DNA of 64,000 bases from DASQYE01 sp035940775 (GTDB taxonomy: Bacteria > Acidobacteriota > Blastocatellia > Pyrinomonadales > Pyrinomonadaceae), in NCBI GenBank assembly GCA_035940775.1, contig DASZEN010000008.1, forward strand, positions 1 to 64,000, read 5' to 3'. This document shows, one piece after another, positions 1 through 8,604 of the stretch; position 1 is the stretch's first letter; each line of letters opens with the position of its first letter. Made by a program: the position numbers and the translations under genes. The notes beneath the pieces were generated by a model. The model made no database searches, was not told the DNA's origin, and saw only the letters and a program-made list of their open reading frames with translations.

Positions 1-3000
1 GTTCAGGTTCAGATCGTCATTGTACCCGACGTAAAAGGAGGTTCCGGGATTCGGAGCCCATCCCAGAAGGAACTGTCCGCGCACGCTCGAAGCCAGCGTG
101 TCGTAATCGACGCGCGCTCTCGCAAACGTGAAGCGTGTGAATTGATAAGTGCCTCGCAGGGCGAAGATGTTATCGTCGAAGGCTACGAGTCCGGTGTCGT
201 TACGCACCAGCCTTTCCTTGAAATAATCGAGCGAGAGGCGCAGCTCGTTGGTCGGTTGATAAACGAAGTTCGATTCGATGTGCCAGTTATTGCCCGCGCC
301 CGGGTCTTGCGGAGCGTCCGGGTCAAGTAGCGCCCCGGGACTGACGCGCGGAAAACGATTGCCCGCCCCGAAGTCGAAATCAAGAATACCCCAGTCGCGC
401 GCGACTAATACGAAGATGGAGTACTTCTTGCTCGGCGTCGTTCCGCCGTAGATATAGAAGTTTTTTCGGTAGGCTGTGCGCTCGGAATCCTCGCCCGCAA
501 ACTGGCCGCGCTGGTGCGCGTTGCGGCGCGGGCCGAACTCCTCCTCGAAGACGCGCTCGTAGCCACCCTGCCCCGCAAAGGCGATGAAGCTCTGACGCGG
601 AAAATTGAATCTGATCTGCGCCTCTTCATTCCAACGCTGCATCCGTCCCTGAAAGTCGAAGTTCGTGCCGAAATAATTATAGGCCCGCCAGGAGGTGAGC
701 CTGCCCTTCGGGTTGGGCTCCGAATTCCAGCGGACGAACAGCTCATGAAGATTTGTATTGACGCGACGGTTAAAGCCCACGTCGGAACGATAATCCTGCG
801 TCCGGCCCACGCCCGCGTAGTTGTAGCCGAAATGGCGTCCCTCGTTGTTCAGCGAATAGGCGTAGATGAAGCCGTTTCCGGTGCGATAGATATTCTCGTT
901 CCTGTCCGGATCGTAGAAGGGAAAGCGCGAGTTCGAGGCGAGCACCTGGAAATCAAAGGTCGTCACCTTATCGAGCTTAAAGCGCCCGTCGAAGCCTCCA
1001 AGATGATTATGCTTCTGGATAAAGTTGTAGGTCGTGGCGAGAAAGCCCAGGCTGTGCTCCTTGCCGATGTCGCGCTTCAAGCGCAGCACACCGATATAGG
1101 CGTTCTTGTCTATCAGATTGTCGCTCGTGAAATCCGGGTCTTCGATCTCCTCCTCGCTGAAGTTTCCAGGCGCGTTGTCCGACGCCAGCAACAGCCCAAA
1201 GCTATTGCGTCCAATTTTGCCCGTCAGCTTCGCGGCAACGTCCGGATCGACTATGCTGCGCGTGTGGACGGCGAGGATTTGAGTGCGAAAGATGTCTATG
1301 CCTTCGAGGAAGAAGGGGCGCTTCTCTTCAAAGAAGATCGGAAACCGCTGGTTTGCAGTCACCACCGTCTGATCCGCTTCGACCTGTGCGAAATCAGGGT
1401 TGAGCGCGAAGTCTAAAGTCACGGTCGGAGTGATGCCGTATTTGACGGTCACACCGGGGTCGAACTTTATAGGCTCGTTGATGAAGCGTCCGGGATCGAC
1501 GAGCGAGCGATTTGCGAGGCGCACGTCTCTGGGGATGGAGCGGGTGGTTTTGCCGGTCTCTGATAGCGTCAGGCTCGGTATTACTTCCAGCGTGCGTTCC
1601 GTCGAGAGATCTTCGAGGCCCGTCAGGTGTCCCGCCTGAACCAACCAGTTGGAAACGTCGCGCGAGATCGGCATCCACATGTCAAGCTCGTTATTGAAGC
1701 GCTTGATGCGACGGTAGAAGTGAGCGCCCCAGAGCTTGTCCTTGCCCGCCTCGTAGCGCAGCGACTTGAAAGGGATGGCGACCTCGACGATATAGCCGTC
1801 GTCCACCACCGTGCCCTTGGATTCAACCACCATGTCGACGCTGAAATCCTCGTTCACACCGGAGGTCAAAATGCCGTCGGCCTGTATGCCGAGCGGGTTG
1901 AAATTCATCTCGTAGGCTTTGCGCTGATCGTTGAAGGTGTCGAAGAACAGGCCCACGTAATCGTCATCGAAGATCGCGTCGCGCTTGGCTACGGTCGCGC
2001 GCACATTCTGTTTCTCATCGTAGGCGCGATAGGCTATGTACAGGTTTTTCGGATCGTAGCCGATCAGCACCTCCGTCTGCCTTGAGGGAGCGAGGTTGTC
2101 GCCGGGCTCGATCTGATAGAAATCCTTGAGGACGACCGCTCCCTTCCAGGCTTCGTCGTCGAGGCGACCGTCAATGACCGGCGGTTTCTCGAAGCGCGGG
2201 ACGCGGACGGGGTTTGCCTTCTCCGGCGGCAATACGAGCGCCGCCTTGCCGAGCGGGAGTTGCCTTGCCTGCGTCGAAGTCGAAGGATTTGCGTTTGTCG
2301 TAGCAGCGTCACTGACGGAAGGTGCGGAGGCGGCGGGTTCGACCGCTGTCGTGGTGGTTGTCGTCGTCGTCGTTGTCGTGTCAGCGTTAGCGGGCGGGTT
2401 GGCAATGTTTGCTGCGTCCGTCGCTCCGCTCGAAGGAGACGGCGTAGGGCTCGGCGTCGGAGTGGGCTGCGCGTCGGCGGCGCTTGCCAGGGCTATATGC
2501 GCCTCGCCGGGGACGACGAAGTTGACATCCAGGCGATTGAATTTCTGGCTCACGCTCGCGCTTGCGCCCGCCTGCAACCCGAACGAGAGCATGACATCCT
2601 CGCCGCGCTGCTCCACCTGAACGTCCGTAAAGCCCGGCCCGTTCAGCTTATCCGTGAGACTCGCGGCCGCCGTCGCCCCGGGTATCAGGACGTAAAAGCG
2701 CTCCCCGCTGCGATACGCGGAATAATCGTTGAGCGGCATGTCGGAGGCGATTGCGATGCGCGAGCCTTCGGCGACGAGGGTGCTTCGCAGGGCCGTCAGC
2801 CGCTTGACCAGGCTTCCGCCTCCGACGCTCCCGCGCGCCGCATAACTCTGACGTGGTTGCCTGCCGGTGCTGCTCACATCTTTGCTCTGCGCGCGCAGCG
2901 GAGCGATAGTCAGAAAGATCAATGCCCCGAGGAGAAAAGCTGTATGAACGGCGAGCAGCATGCGGCGGCGCAGCGAACGATTAAGGAGGCGGCCTCCTTC

Positions 3001-3099
3001 TTCTTCTCCTGCGCTCGCCAGATGAGGCGATGATTGAAACCTCATATCGGCGTGCCCGTCGCAGAGAGTGTCGGCGTTGAATGCGAATCCTCTTTTCAT
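1..3099 (-). CDS. CBM9-like / DUF5916 surface protein, C-terminus cut by window edge
   Basis: A single open frame runs from the ATG at 3099 to base 1 with no stop (1033 codons), so the C-terminus lies outside the window. A purine-rich GGGGAAG lies about 5 nt before the ATG. After a charged N-terminus there is a hydrophobic segment (about residues 50-70) ending in LRAQ, which looks like a signal or anchor. Residues about 75-180 look like a small AMIN-like beta domain. A Pro/Thr linker with 11 consecutive Thr follows (near 2345-2380). From about residue 300 comes a family 9 carbohydrate-binding-like domain (VIDGRLDDEAW), then DUF5916 with DFALNPDFAQVEADQ and FFEEKRPFFLEG, and a beta-rich remainder of outer-membrane-barrel character. 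These families are usually secreted or outer-membrane; no substrate can be inferred. Domain recognition is by motif memory. Confidence 0.85.
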   Translation of the reverse strand, partial: MKRGFAFNADTLCDGHADMRFQSSPHLASAGEEEGGRLLNRSLRRRMLLAVHTAFLLGALIFLTIAPLRAQSKDVSSTGRQPRQSYAARGSVGGGSLVKRLTALRSTLVAEGSRIAIASDMPLNDYSAYRSGERFYVLIPGATAAASLTDKLNGPGFTDVQVEQRGEDVMLSFGLQAGASASVSQKFNRLDVNFVVPGEAHIALASAADAQPTPTPSPTPSPSSGATDAANIANPPANADTTTTTTTTTTTAVEPAASAPSVSDAATTNANPSTSTQARQLPLGKAALVLPPEKANPVRVPRFEKPPVIDGRLDDEAWKGAVVLKDFYQIEPGDNLAPSRQTEVLIGYDPKNLYIAYRAYDEKQNVRATVAKRDAIFDDDYVGLFFDTFNDQRKAYEMNFNPLGIQADGILTSGVNEDFSVDMVVESKGTVVDDGYIVEVAIPFKSLRYEAGKDKLWGAHFYRRIKRFNNELDMWMPISRDVSNWLVQAGHLTGLEDLSTERTLEVIPSLTLSETGKTTRSIPRDVRLANRSLVDPGRFINEPIKFDPGVTVKYGITPTVTLDFALNPDFAQVEADQTVVTANQRFPIFFEEKRPFFLEGIDIFRTQILAVHTRSIVDPDVAAKLTGKIGRNSFGLLLASDNAPGNFSEEEIEDPDFTSDNLIDKNAYIGVLRLKRDIGKEHSLGFLATTYNFIQKHNHLGGFDGRFKLDKVTTFDFQVLASNSRFPFYDPDRNENIYRTGNGFIYAYSLNNEGRHFGYNYAGVGRTQDYRSDVGFNRRVNTNLHELFVRWNSEPNPKGRLTSWRAYNYFGTNFDFQGRMQRWNEEAQIRFNFPRQSFIAFAGQGGYERVFEEEFGPRRNAHQRGQFAGEDSERTAYRKNFYIYGGTTPSKKYSIFVLVARDWGILDFDFGAGNRFPRVSPGALLDPDAPQDPGAGNNWHIESNFVYQPTNELRLSLDYFKERLVRNDTGLVAFDDNIFALRGTYQFTRFTFARARVDYDTLASSVRGQFLLGWAPNPGTSFYVGYNDDLNLN

Positions 3100-3364
3100 A
3101 CCTGCTTCCCCTGTGTTTTTCCCAAGTGGCTGCTGTACGCTTGTAGTCCCTCTGGCAATCGCCGACGTGGATGGGCCGCCCGATTTCCTGCTTAAACGTA
3201 CGACACCAACCGCCTGTTTCAGTTTACTTGTAAAAGGTTCGTAAATACCGTCGTCCGGGCAGGGGGAATAAAAGACGCGCGCCGCAGAACATAAAAACTG
3301 CGCTTCCGAATTCCTAAGACGCTCAAGGTGTGACCGGTGTTATCAACGAAGAACCGATTTCGCT

Positions 3365-5308
3365 TTAGGGCTCGTCGCCCGAGCGACGCATAACGATGCG
3401 GCCATCGCCCGTTTGAAGGCGAAAGACGGGCCCGCCGCCGCCGATTCTCCAGCGCCGCAAACGTCTCGAAGAAGAAGACTGTTCCTCCACGGCATCCACA
3501 TCGTTAACGACAGATTCGGCATCCGTCTCGACCGTTGCGCTCAGGCCCGCCGGAATAAAGAGCGAGATCGAGCCGTCGCCCGTGCGCGCCGAGAGTTGAT
3601 CGAAACGACCGGCGAGGCTGATCGAGCCGTCGCCCGTGCGCGTCTCGACCTGACCGTCATAGCCCGCGACGCGAATGCGGCCATCGCCCGTCGTCGCGTT
3701 CAAGTGGCCGCGCCCGCTCTGTACCTCTATCGGCCCATCATCGGTGCGTAAATCCAGATCACCGTTGACGCCCTCGACGACGATGCGGCCGTCGCCGGAG
3801 ACGGCGCGCAAAGTAGTGCTGCGCGGCACGTAGACCTCAAGCGTGACGGTCGCGTTGATGTTGTTCACGCCGGGGGCGATGCGGCGCGCGAATGCCTTAT
3901 CGAAGGTGGCGGCGACCGCGATTTCCGAGCCGCGCTGATCCATATTTACGCGGATGCCCTGACGCTGCTGCTCGTCGCCCGCGCGCTCGATAGAATTGAT
4001 CGTGACCTCCTGCTTGTCCCAGGCGCGCACGATCACAGGCCCGTCGAAAGTTTGCACGGTGATGCGCGGCGTCCCCGTCACCTGAAAGGTCTTCGTCTGA
4101 CGATTGACCACCGGCAGGCGGTCGTTGTTGATAATGATGGTGCTTCTCTGCGCGCGCTCGACATCGCGTGCGGCGCGCTCGCGTTCCCTCTCAACATCGC
4201 GGGCGGCGCGTTCTCGCTCTCTCTCGGCGTCACGGATTTCGCGCTCGCGGTCGCGTGCGGCGCGCGCCGCTTCGCGCTCGGTCTCCCGGATCGCGGCGTC
4301 ATGTTCTCGCAGGGCATCGCGCGCGGCGCGGCGGGCTTCGCGTTGAATCTCGATCTGGGCGCGCTCCACCTCGCGTTGCGACTCGCGGACTTCGCGCTCC
4401 ACTTCCGTCCGCTCAAGCTCGCGCTCCGCATCGTCATCAGCATCATCGCCGTCGTCGTCGCTCTTTTCCGGCAGGAGGTTGGTCGCCGGACTCAAGGCTC
4501 GGCCGTCGGCCGCGTGATTGATCCTGATTGAGCCGTTGACGTTGGAGAGACGGACGCGCGGGCCTCCCTGACCGAGCCTTCCGGCCAGATCGCGTCCGAC
4601 GTATTTGCCGCGACGCACCGGAAGATTAAAGTCGTTGCTGATTCCACCGTGGACTGTGTTGGCCTTCAACTCGGCGTTGGAATCCGAGGGGATGGTCAGG
4701 GCGAGGCTGCCGTTGACGGAAGAGAGCGTGATGGGCTTGGCCGCGTCGAGATGATCGAAGGTCGCGTCGAGGCTGCCGTTGATGGTCGAAAGCTTGGCTT
4801 CGCCCGTCAGCCCGCGCGCCGTCACCCGGCCGTTGATGGATGAGGCCCTCACGTCGCCCGCGACGCCGCTGATGTCCAGCTTGCCGTTTATCAACTCGAT
4901 GGTATCCAGGCGCGCGTTCCTCGGCACCGTCAGCGTGTACTCGACCGACGCCGGATTGTTATTTCGCCCCTCCCAATCATTGTTGAAGGTCAGATTGCGG
5001 TCGGGGTATTCCGTCTTGATGTAGATGCTACCGGCGTTGGCCGAGACCTCTATTTTGGCCTCGGCGAGGCGCTCGCGCGTGCGCGCCGACTTGACGGCAT
5101 CGACCTTAACCTCGTTGCGATCCCAGGCCGTGATGGTTACCGGGCCGTTGATATTCTCAAGGCTCACGCGCCCGCCAGCCGAGAGCGGGTAGCTCTGGTG
5201 AAACTCCTCGCGAAGGATTTCTCCGGTCTGCGTGCGCGCGCTGCTCGCCGTCATGGTCAGCAGACCGAGCGCGGCAATCAGCCCGAGCATAATTCTTTTG
5301 ATTCTCAT
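3365..5308 (-). CDS. Exported protein with two DUF4097 modules and a charged helical linker
   Basis: The protein has 647 residues. I chose ATG 5308 over the upstream ATG 5332 because GGAAG sits 7 nt before it and it starts directly at the signal peptide (MRIKRIMLGLIAALGLL, cleavage near SARTQ). Residues about 35-280 form one DUF4097 module (turn repeats such as INGPVTITAWDRNEV and SSINGRVTARG). About residues 290-390 are almost only Arg, Glu, Ala and Asp, with repeats such as RERERAARDVE, predicted to be a long helix or coiled coil. Residues about 400-635 form a second DUF4097 module with TGDGRI/TGDGSI turns. DUF4097 is a right-handed beta-helix-like 'putative adhesin' family with no fixed biochemical role. 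It is the last gene of the sigma-factor locus; the arrangement of two beta-helices flanking a charged rod is unusual. Confidence 0.85.
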   Translation of the reverse strand: MRIKRIMLGLIAALGLLTMTASSARTQTGEILREEFHQSYPLSAGGRVSLENINGPVTITAWDRNEVKVDAVKSARTRERLAEAKIEVSANAGSIYIKTEYPDRNLTFNNDWEGRNNNPASVEYTLTVPRNARLDTIELINGKLDISGVAGDVRASSINGRVTARGLTGEAKLSTINGSLDATFDHLDAAKPITLSSVNGSLALTIPSDSNAELKANTVHGGISNDFNLPVRRGKYVGRDLAGRLGQGGPRVRLSNVNGSIRINHAADGRALSPATNLLPEKSDDDGDDADDDAERELERTEVEREVRESQREVERAQIEIQREARRAARDALREHDAAIRETEREAARAARDREREIRDAERERERAARDVERERERAARDVERAQRSTIIINNDRLPVVNRQTKTFQVTGTPRITVQTFDGPVIVRAWDKQEVTINSIERAGDEQQRQGIRVNMDQRGSEIAVAATFDKAFARRIAPGVNNINATVTLEVYVPRSTTLRAVSGDGRIVVEGVNGDLDLRTDDGPIEVQSGRGHLNATTGDGRIRVAGYDGQVETRTGDGSISLAGRFDQLSARTGDGSISLFIPAGLSATVETDAESVVNDVDAVEEQSSSSRRLRRWRIGGGGPVFRLQTGDGRIVMRRSGDEP

Positions 5309-5435
5309 CTTTCCGCTTCCTTTGATTAACATGACAGTGGCACTCTTTTCTTTAGCTCAATCGATCTTTGGTTTCCACCGGGCAGCGCCCCACAACACAG
5401 CACGCTGCCGCCCCGCCGCTACTGATACGGCGCTT

Positions 5436-6206
5436 TCAGGAGCGCCGCAGCGTGATGTTGCCGCTGACGCTGGAGATGGATATTTCAGCGCCGCCGCTAC
5501 CGATCTGCGCTCGATAGGATGAATCTCCGACCTTGCTAATGGTTACGCCCGGAATCTCGCTTGAGACGTGGCCGGAGATGCTGTCCACCCTGAGGTCGGC
5601 GTTTATATTGTCGGCGATTCTCAAGACGACCTTGCCGCTGATGCTGTTCAGGCGCAGGCCGCGCCTGTTGAGTTGCGCGATGTTTAGATTAACCTGCCCG
5701 CTGACGCTGTTGATGTTGGTGTCGCCGTTGGTCTGATCCATCCAGACTCCGCCGCTGATGCTGTCGAGGCGGGCGCTGCCGTCAATCGCGCCGATGTGCA
5801 CGTCGCCGCTGACAGTGTCAATGCGCAGGTTCACATCCTTCGGCAGCTTGAGCTGGACGCGCTGGCGGGCGCGAATGTTTCTGCAATCCTGCTCGTGTGT
5901 GATCGAGAGGCCCGCGCTCGTCTGCTCGACCACCGTACGGTAACAATCAAGGTCGCGCTGAGTTTCGGCTGAGCGAACGATGTAGACTTCGGCCTTGTCG
6001 CCGCTCCAGGTCTGGACATCGACGGGGCCGCTGATGGTCGAGACGGAGACCAGCGCGCCGGGCGCGAGTTGAAAGGAGCGCCGAATCTCTTCGCTCACGG
6101 GCATGTCCCACTGCCCTCCACGCATATCCTGCGCGCTCGCGGCGTACGCGCTCATCAGTACACAGCTCAACATGCCACCCAATAGAATCATTAATCTATT
6201 TCTCAT
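5436..6206 (-). CDS. Exported DUF4097 family protein
   Basis: The protein has 256 residues. The start is ATG 6206 with GAGGG about 5 nt upstream. It has an N-terminal signal peptide (MRNRLMILLGGMLSCVLM, cleavage near AASAQ). The rest is a DUF4097 beta-repeat: successive turns carry SGDVHIGAIDGSARLDSISG and related D/N-S-x-S-G patterns, and it ends at NITLRRS. Cys residues in CYRTVV and DCRNIR could pair in the periplasm. It lies 127 nt upstream of the two-module DUF4097 gene and 96 nt downstream of the Glu/Ala-rich gene, probably in one transcript. Function is unknown; family assignment is confident. Confidence 0.85.
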   Translation of the reverse strand: MRNRLMILLGGMLSCVLMSAYAASAQDMRGGQWDMPVSEEIRRSFQLAPGALVSVSTISGPVDVQTWSGDKAEVYIVRSAETQRDLDCYRTVVEQTSAGLSITHEQDCRNIRARQRVQLKLPKDVNLRIDTVSGDVHIGAIDGSARLDSISGGVWMDQTNGDTNINSVSGQVNLNIAQLNRRGLRLNSISGKVVLRIADNINADLRVDSISGHVSSEIPGVTISKVGDSSYRAQIGSGGAEISISSVSGNITLRRS

Positions 6207-6302
6207 ATATCCCTCTCTTCTGTTTTTTAGCGTTCGACTGTCCCCCGCTCTTGCGTGAGGCTCGGCGCGGGCTTAAGCGAAAATCCTCTCGGCCCGCCTT
6301 CA

Positions 6303-7274
6303 TTACTCGCTCGCACATACGCCGCCGCCCTCGTTAATGGCGGTCGCGTTCAGCGTGGCCCTGACGCCTTGCGGCTCCGTCGGAGAAACCGTAGCGATAA
6401 GGCCGGAGTCATACAGCTTAAGCTCAGGATCATTACCCGCGAGGCTGGCCGTATCTAACAGGTCTGGAAGCATGGCCAGAGTCGGAGGCGAGGCCATGCC
6501 GTCACGCGCGGCTTTACGCAGTTCCGCCCTGGCGGCCCCGTCAAGGTGTAGTTGCAAAACCCTTAGAGCCCTCTTCGCCTTTGCCTTTGCGCGTGTGGCG
6601 GCGCGGGTGCTCCTCTCTGTGGGAGCGACGGGGGAATCCGCACCTCTATCTTGAGTATCGGCATCTCTCTCTTGGGAAGCGGCCTCTATCTGGTCTGCGT
6701 CGGCGGCGCGCCCTGCAAAGCGTATCTCGCGCAACACGCGCCGCGTCACATGGGCATCCCCTTCATCGTCGGACGCATTGACCGGCTCTGTTTCCGTATC
6801 CCGCAGGCCCTTCTCTTCCGTTTCATCGTCGCTGCCGCCCACGCGGTTCAGGAGCGCGACCTCCCCTGTATGCTCCAAAGCTTCGGTGCGCGCCTCGTCC
6901 GGCAAGCCCTCGTGTTCGACCTCAAGCGCCGAGACCAGGACTCGGGCGAAGTGGCCCGCTTCATCCTGCTTCCGGTTTTCGACCTTGCGGATTTCGATTG
7001 CCACGGCGGGCGCAGCCGTCTCGTGCAGGCTGGAAGCGTCGCCCGGCATCTGATTGACGGAACAGGTGACGGCCTTCCGTTCGGCGGGCGTCTCCTCCTC
7101 CTCTGCTGCTGCTTCCTCTTGCGGCGCGTAAGCGTTCAGGAAGCCCGTCCAAAGTCTCAGCGTCGCCAACCCTTCGGTCTGCGCTCTAAAGCTATCGTAC
7201 TGTTTGAAGGCTTCCTGCGCGGTCGTCATGGTCGTCACTACTACCACCAGCACTGTCATCCATTTGTGTTTCAT
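6303..7274 (-). CDS. Exported Glu/Ala-rich protein of unknown function in the sigma-factor locus
   Basis: The protein has 323 residues. The frame is open further upstream, but ATG 7274 has GAGG 10 nt before it and starts a short hydrophobic leader (MKHKWMTVLVVVVTTMTTAQ). The mature part is rich in Glu, Ala and Asp, with a run of acidic residues near residue 55 (EEAAAEEEE), a Cys near residue 70 and another near the C-terminus (GGGVCASE). I recognise no family. It has its own promoter-like motif (7415-7445), the same motif found before the sigma and HEAT genes, so it is probably a regulon member. The low-complexity composition means the frame is less certain than for its neighbours, but strand, spacing, ribosome binding site and leader all agree. 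Confidence 0.6.
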   Translation of the reverse strand: MKHKWMTVLVVVVTTMTTAQEAFKQYDSFRAQTEGLATLRLWTGFLNAYAPQEEAAAEEEETPAERKAVTCSVNQMPGDASSLHETAAPAVAIEIRKVENRKQDEAGHFARVLVSALEVEHEGLPDEARTEALEHTGEVALLNRVGGSDDETEEKGLRDTETEPVNASDDEGDAHVTRRVLREIRFAGRAADADQIEAASQERDADTQDRGADSPVAPTERSTRAATRAKAKAKRALRVLQLHLDGAARAELRKAARDGMASPPTLAMLPDLLDTASLAGNDPELKLYDSGLIATVSPTEPQGVRATLNATAINEGGGVCASE

Positions 7275-7414
7275 CTTCCCCACGCCTCCAAAACAGTTCG
7301 TGCGTCCCGTAAAGGTTCCCGTACTCTTCAAGCTATCGCCTATGAATTTGAAATATAAGCGGCGGGTTCTTTGAAAGAGCCCCTTATGGTCGGCCTTTTC
7401 CGTCGCTCTGATAT

Positions 7415-7445
7415 GAAAACACCGCGAAGAAATCTTTTGTGGCAA
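7415..7445 (-). promoter_or_regulatory. Candidate ECF-type promoter P1 before the Glu/Ala-rich gene
   Basis: On the minus strand the site reads TTGCCAC, then 15 nt starting AAAA, then GGTGTTTTC. It matches sites P2 and P3 with identical spacing. It lies 141 nt before the ATG at 7274. The two boxes sit inside an inverted repeat (ACACCGCGAA at 7419-7428 against TTCGCGGTGT), so the same DNA could also act as the terminator of the DUF4097 gene ending at 7490 or as an operator. Confidence 0.65.
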
Positions 7446-7489
7446 GAAATTTCGCGGTGTGTAAACGGTTGGCCGGGCGGTTCTTTCAG

Positions 7490-8587
7490 TTAGCGACGGC
7501 GCAAGTGAACCGTGCCGCTGAAAGAGGCCAGATTGAGCGTCGCATCGCCGGAGCCGTAGCTGCCGTTCAGGCGTTCGAGCGATCTTGAGTTCGATACGGG
7601 ACAATCCCTGCACGATTCGTCCGAAGGAAGGGGGCGCGGCGCCGGAGCGACGTTCGGCGAAGGAAGGGGACGCGGCGCCGGGGGGGTTGACGGCGCGCGG
7701 ACTTTGCCCGGTTGAGCCATGTCATCGTTCGGGGTGATCCTGAAGTCTGAGATGATTTCGCCGCCGTGCGAGACCTTCGCGTTGACCTTGAAGGACGAGT
7801 CGCCGGGCAGCGAGAGCGTCACGTCGCCCGACATCGTTTTGAAATCGTAACGCCCGCCGCGCGCCAGCGGCCCGCTCATATTGACGCTCCCGCTGACGGA
7901 TTTGGCATGAACCTGCGCGTGCCCGACGCGATCCAGCATTACGTCGCCGCTGACCGTACCGGCGTCGAAATCATCGCCCGGATTGATCGAGCGCACGTTA
8001 CTCGCCTCGACCGAGCCGCTCACGGAACCGAGCACGACGCGACCGCTGGAATCCTTTAGATTGATGTCGCCGCTCAGGCATTTCGCTTCGACGAGCCTTG
8101 AGATGCGTTCCAGGTCGATACTGCCGCTCTGGGTCTCGACGCGTGCTTCGGCCACGTCCTGTACCTCTATATCGCCGTTGCGGGTTTGAAGCTGCACGAT
8201 TGCGCCGCGCGGGACATTCAGCTCGACATCCGAGAAAGCGTTGCAGCCGCCTTCGGGAGCGTGCGGGCCGTCGGCCGGATCGGCGATGAGCACTTCGATA
8301 CGCGATGCCGGGCCGGTGCTGGCCGCGCTGCCGCGTCGCAGCTCGATCGCTTCGGCATCCCCTGAGCGTGCCTGCACTTCGTTACGCTCCCAGCCGCGCA
8401 CCCTGATGCTACCCGTCGCGATGCAGAGCGAAACGATCACGTCCGGCTGGGCGGCCACGGTTTGCTGAGCCTCGTCCGCCGTCTCGTCCTCATCTTCTGA
8501 GACTCGCGCTGTGGCGGCGCTCGCAACGCTCGCGCAGGCGAGCGACGCAAGGAGCGCCATTAACATTAATAAATACTTTGCTTTCAT
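7490..8587 (-). CDS. Exported DUF4097 family protein, third gene of the sigma operon
   Basis: The protein has 365 residues. ATG 8587 is preceded by GGAAG at 8 nt; an in-frame TTG at 8602 is less likely. The signal peptide MKAKYLLMLMALLASLACAS ends near VASAA. A short acidic stretch (SEDEDETADE) precedes the DUF4097 beta-repeat, with turns such as IRVRGWERNEVQ, RNGDIEVQDV, SGSIDLERIS, SGDINLKDSSG and SVSGSVEASN. Near residues 280-320 is a Pro-rich insert with a repeated unit (APRPLPSPN, APRPLPSDE), after which the chain ends in VHLRRR. It starts 17 nt after the anti-sigma stop codon, so the two are cotranscribed. The position suggests the sigma factor controls a surface protein of this fold. 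Confidence 0.85.
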   Translation of the reverse strand: MKAKYLLMLMALLASLACASVASAATARVSEDEDETADEAQQTVAAQPDVIVSLCIATGSIRVRGWERNEVQARSGDAEAIELRRGSAASTGPASRIEVLIADPADGPHAPEGGCNAFSDVELNVPRGAIVQLQTRNGDIEVQDVAEARVETQSGSIDLERISRLVEAKCLSGDINLKDSSGRVVLGSVSGSVEASNVRSINPGDDFDAGTVSGDVMLDRVGHAQVHAKSVSGSVNMSGPLARGGRYDFKTMSGDVTLSLPGDSSFKVNAKVSHGGEIISDFRITPNDDMAQPGKVRAPSTPPAPRPLPSPNVAPAPRPLPSDESCRDCPVSNSRSLERLNGSYGSGDATLNLASFSGTVHLRRR

Positions 8588-8604
8588 CCTGAGTGCTTCC
8601 AATT

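Noticed and set aside
514..3033. Long plus-strand open frames at 514-1416, 1627-2085, 2126-2620 and 2260-3033
   Set aside because: They lie opposite the continuous DUF5916/CBM9 frame, have no motifs, no ribosome binding sites and overlap one another. They are antisense shadows of GC-rich coding DNA.
6651..7358. Plus-strand frame of 235 codons opposite the Glu/Ala-rich gene
   Set aside because: It contains Cys- and Leu-rich stretches without a fold pattern, has no start signal, and would be the only plus-strand gene in the locus.
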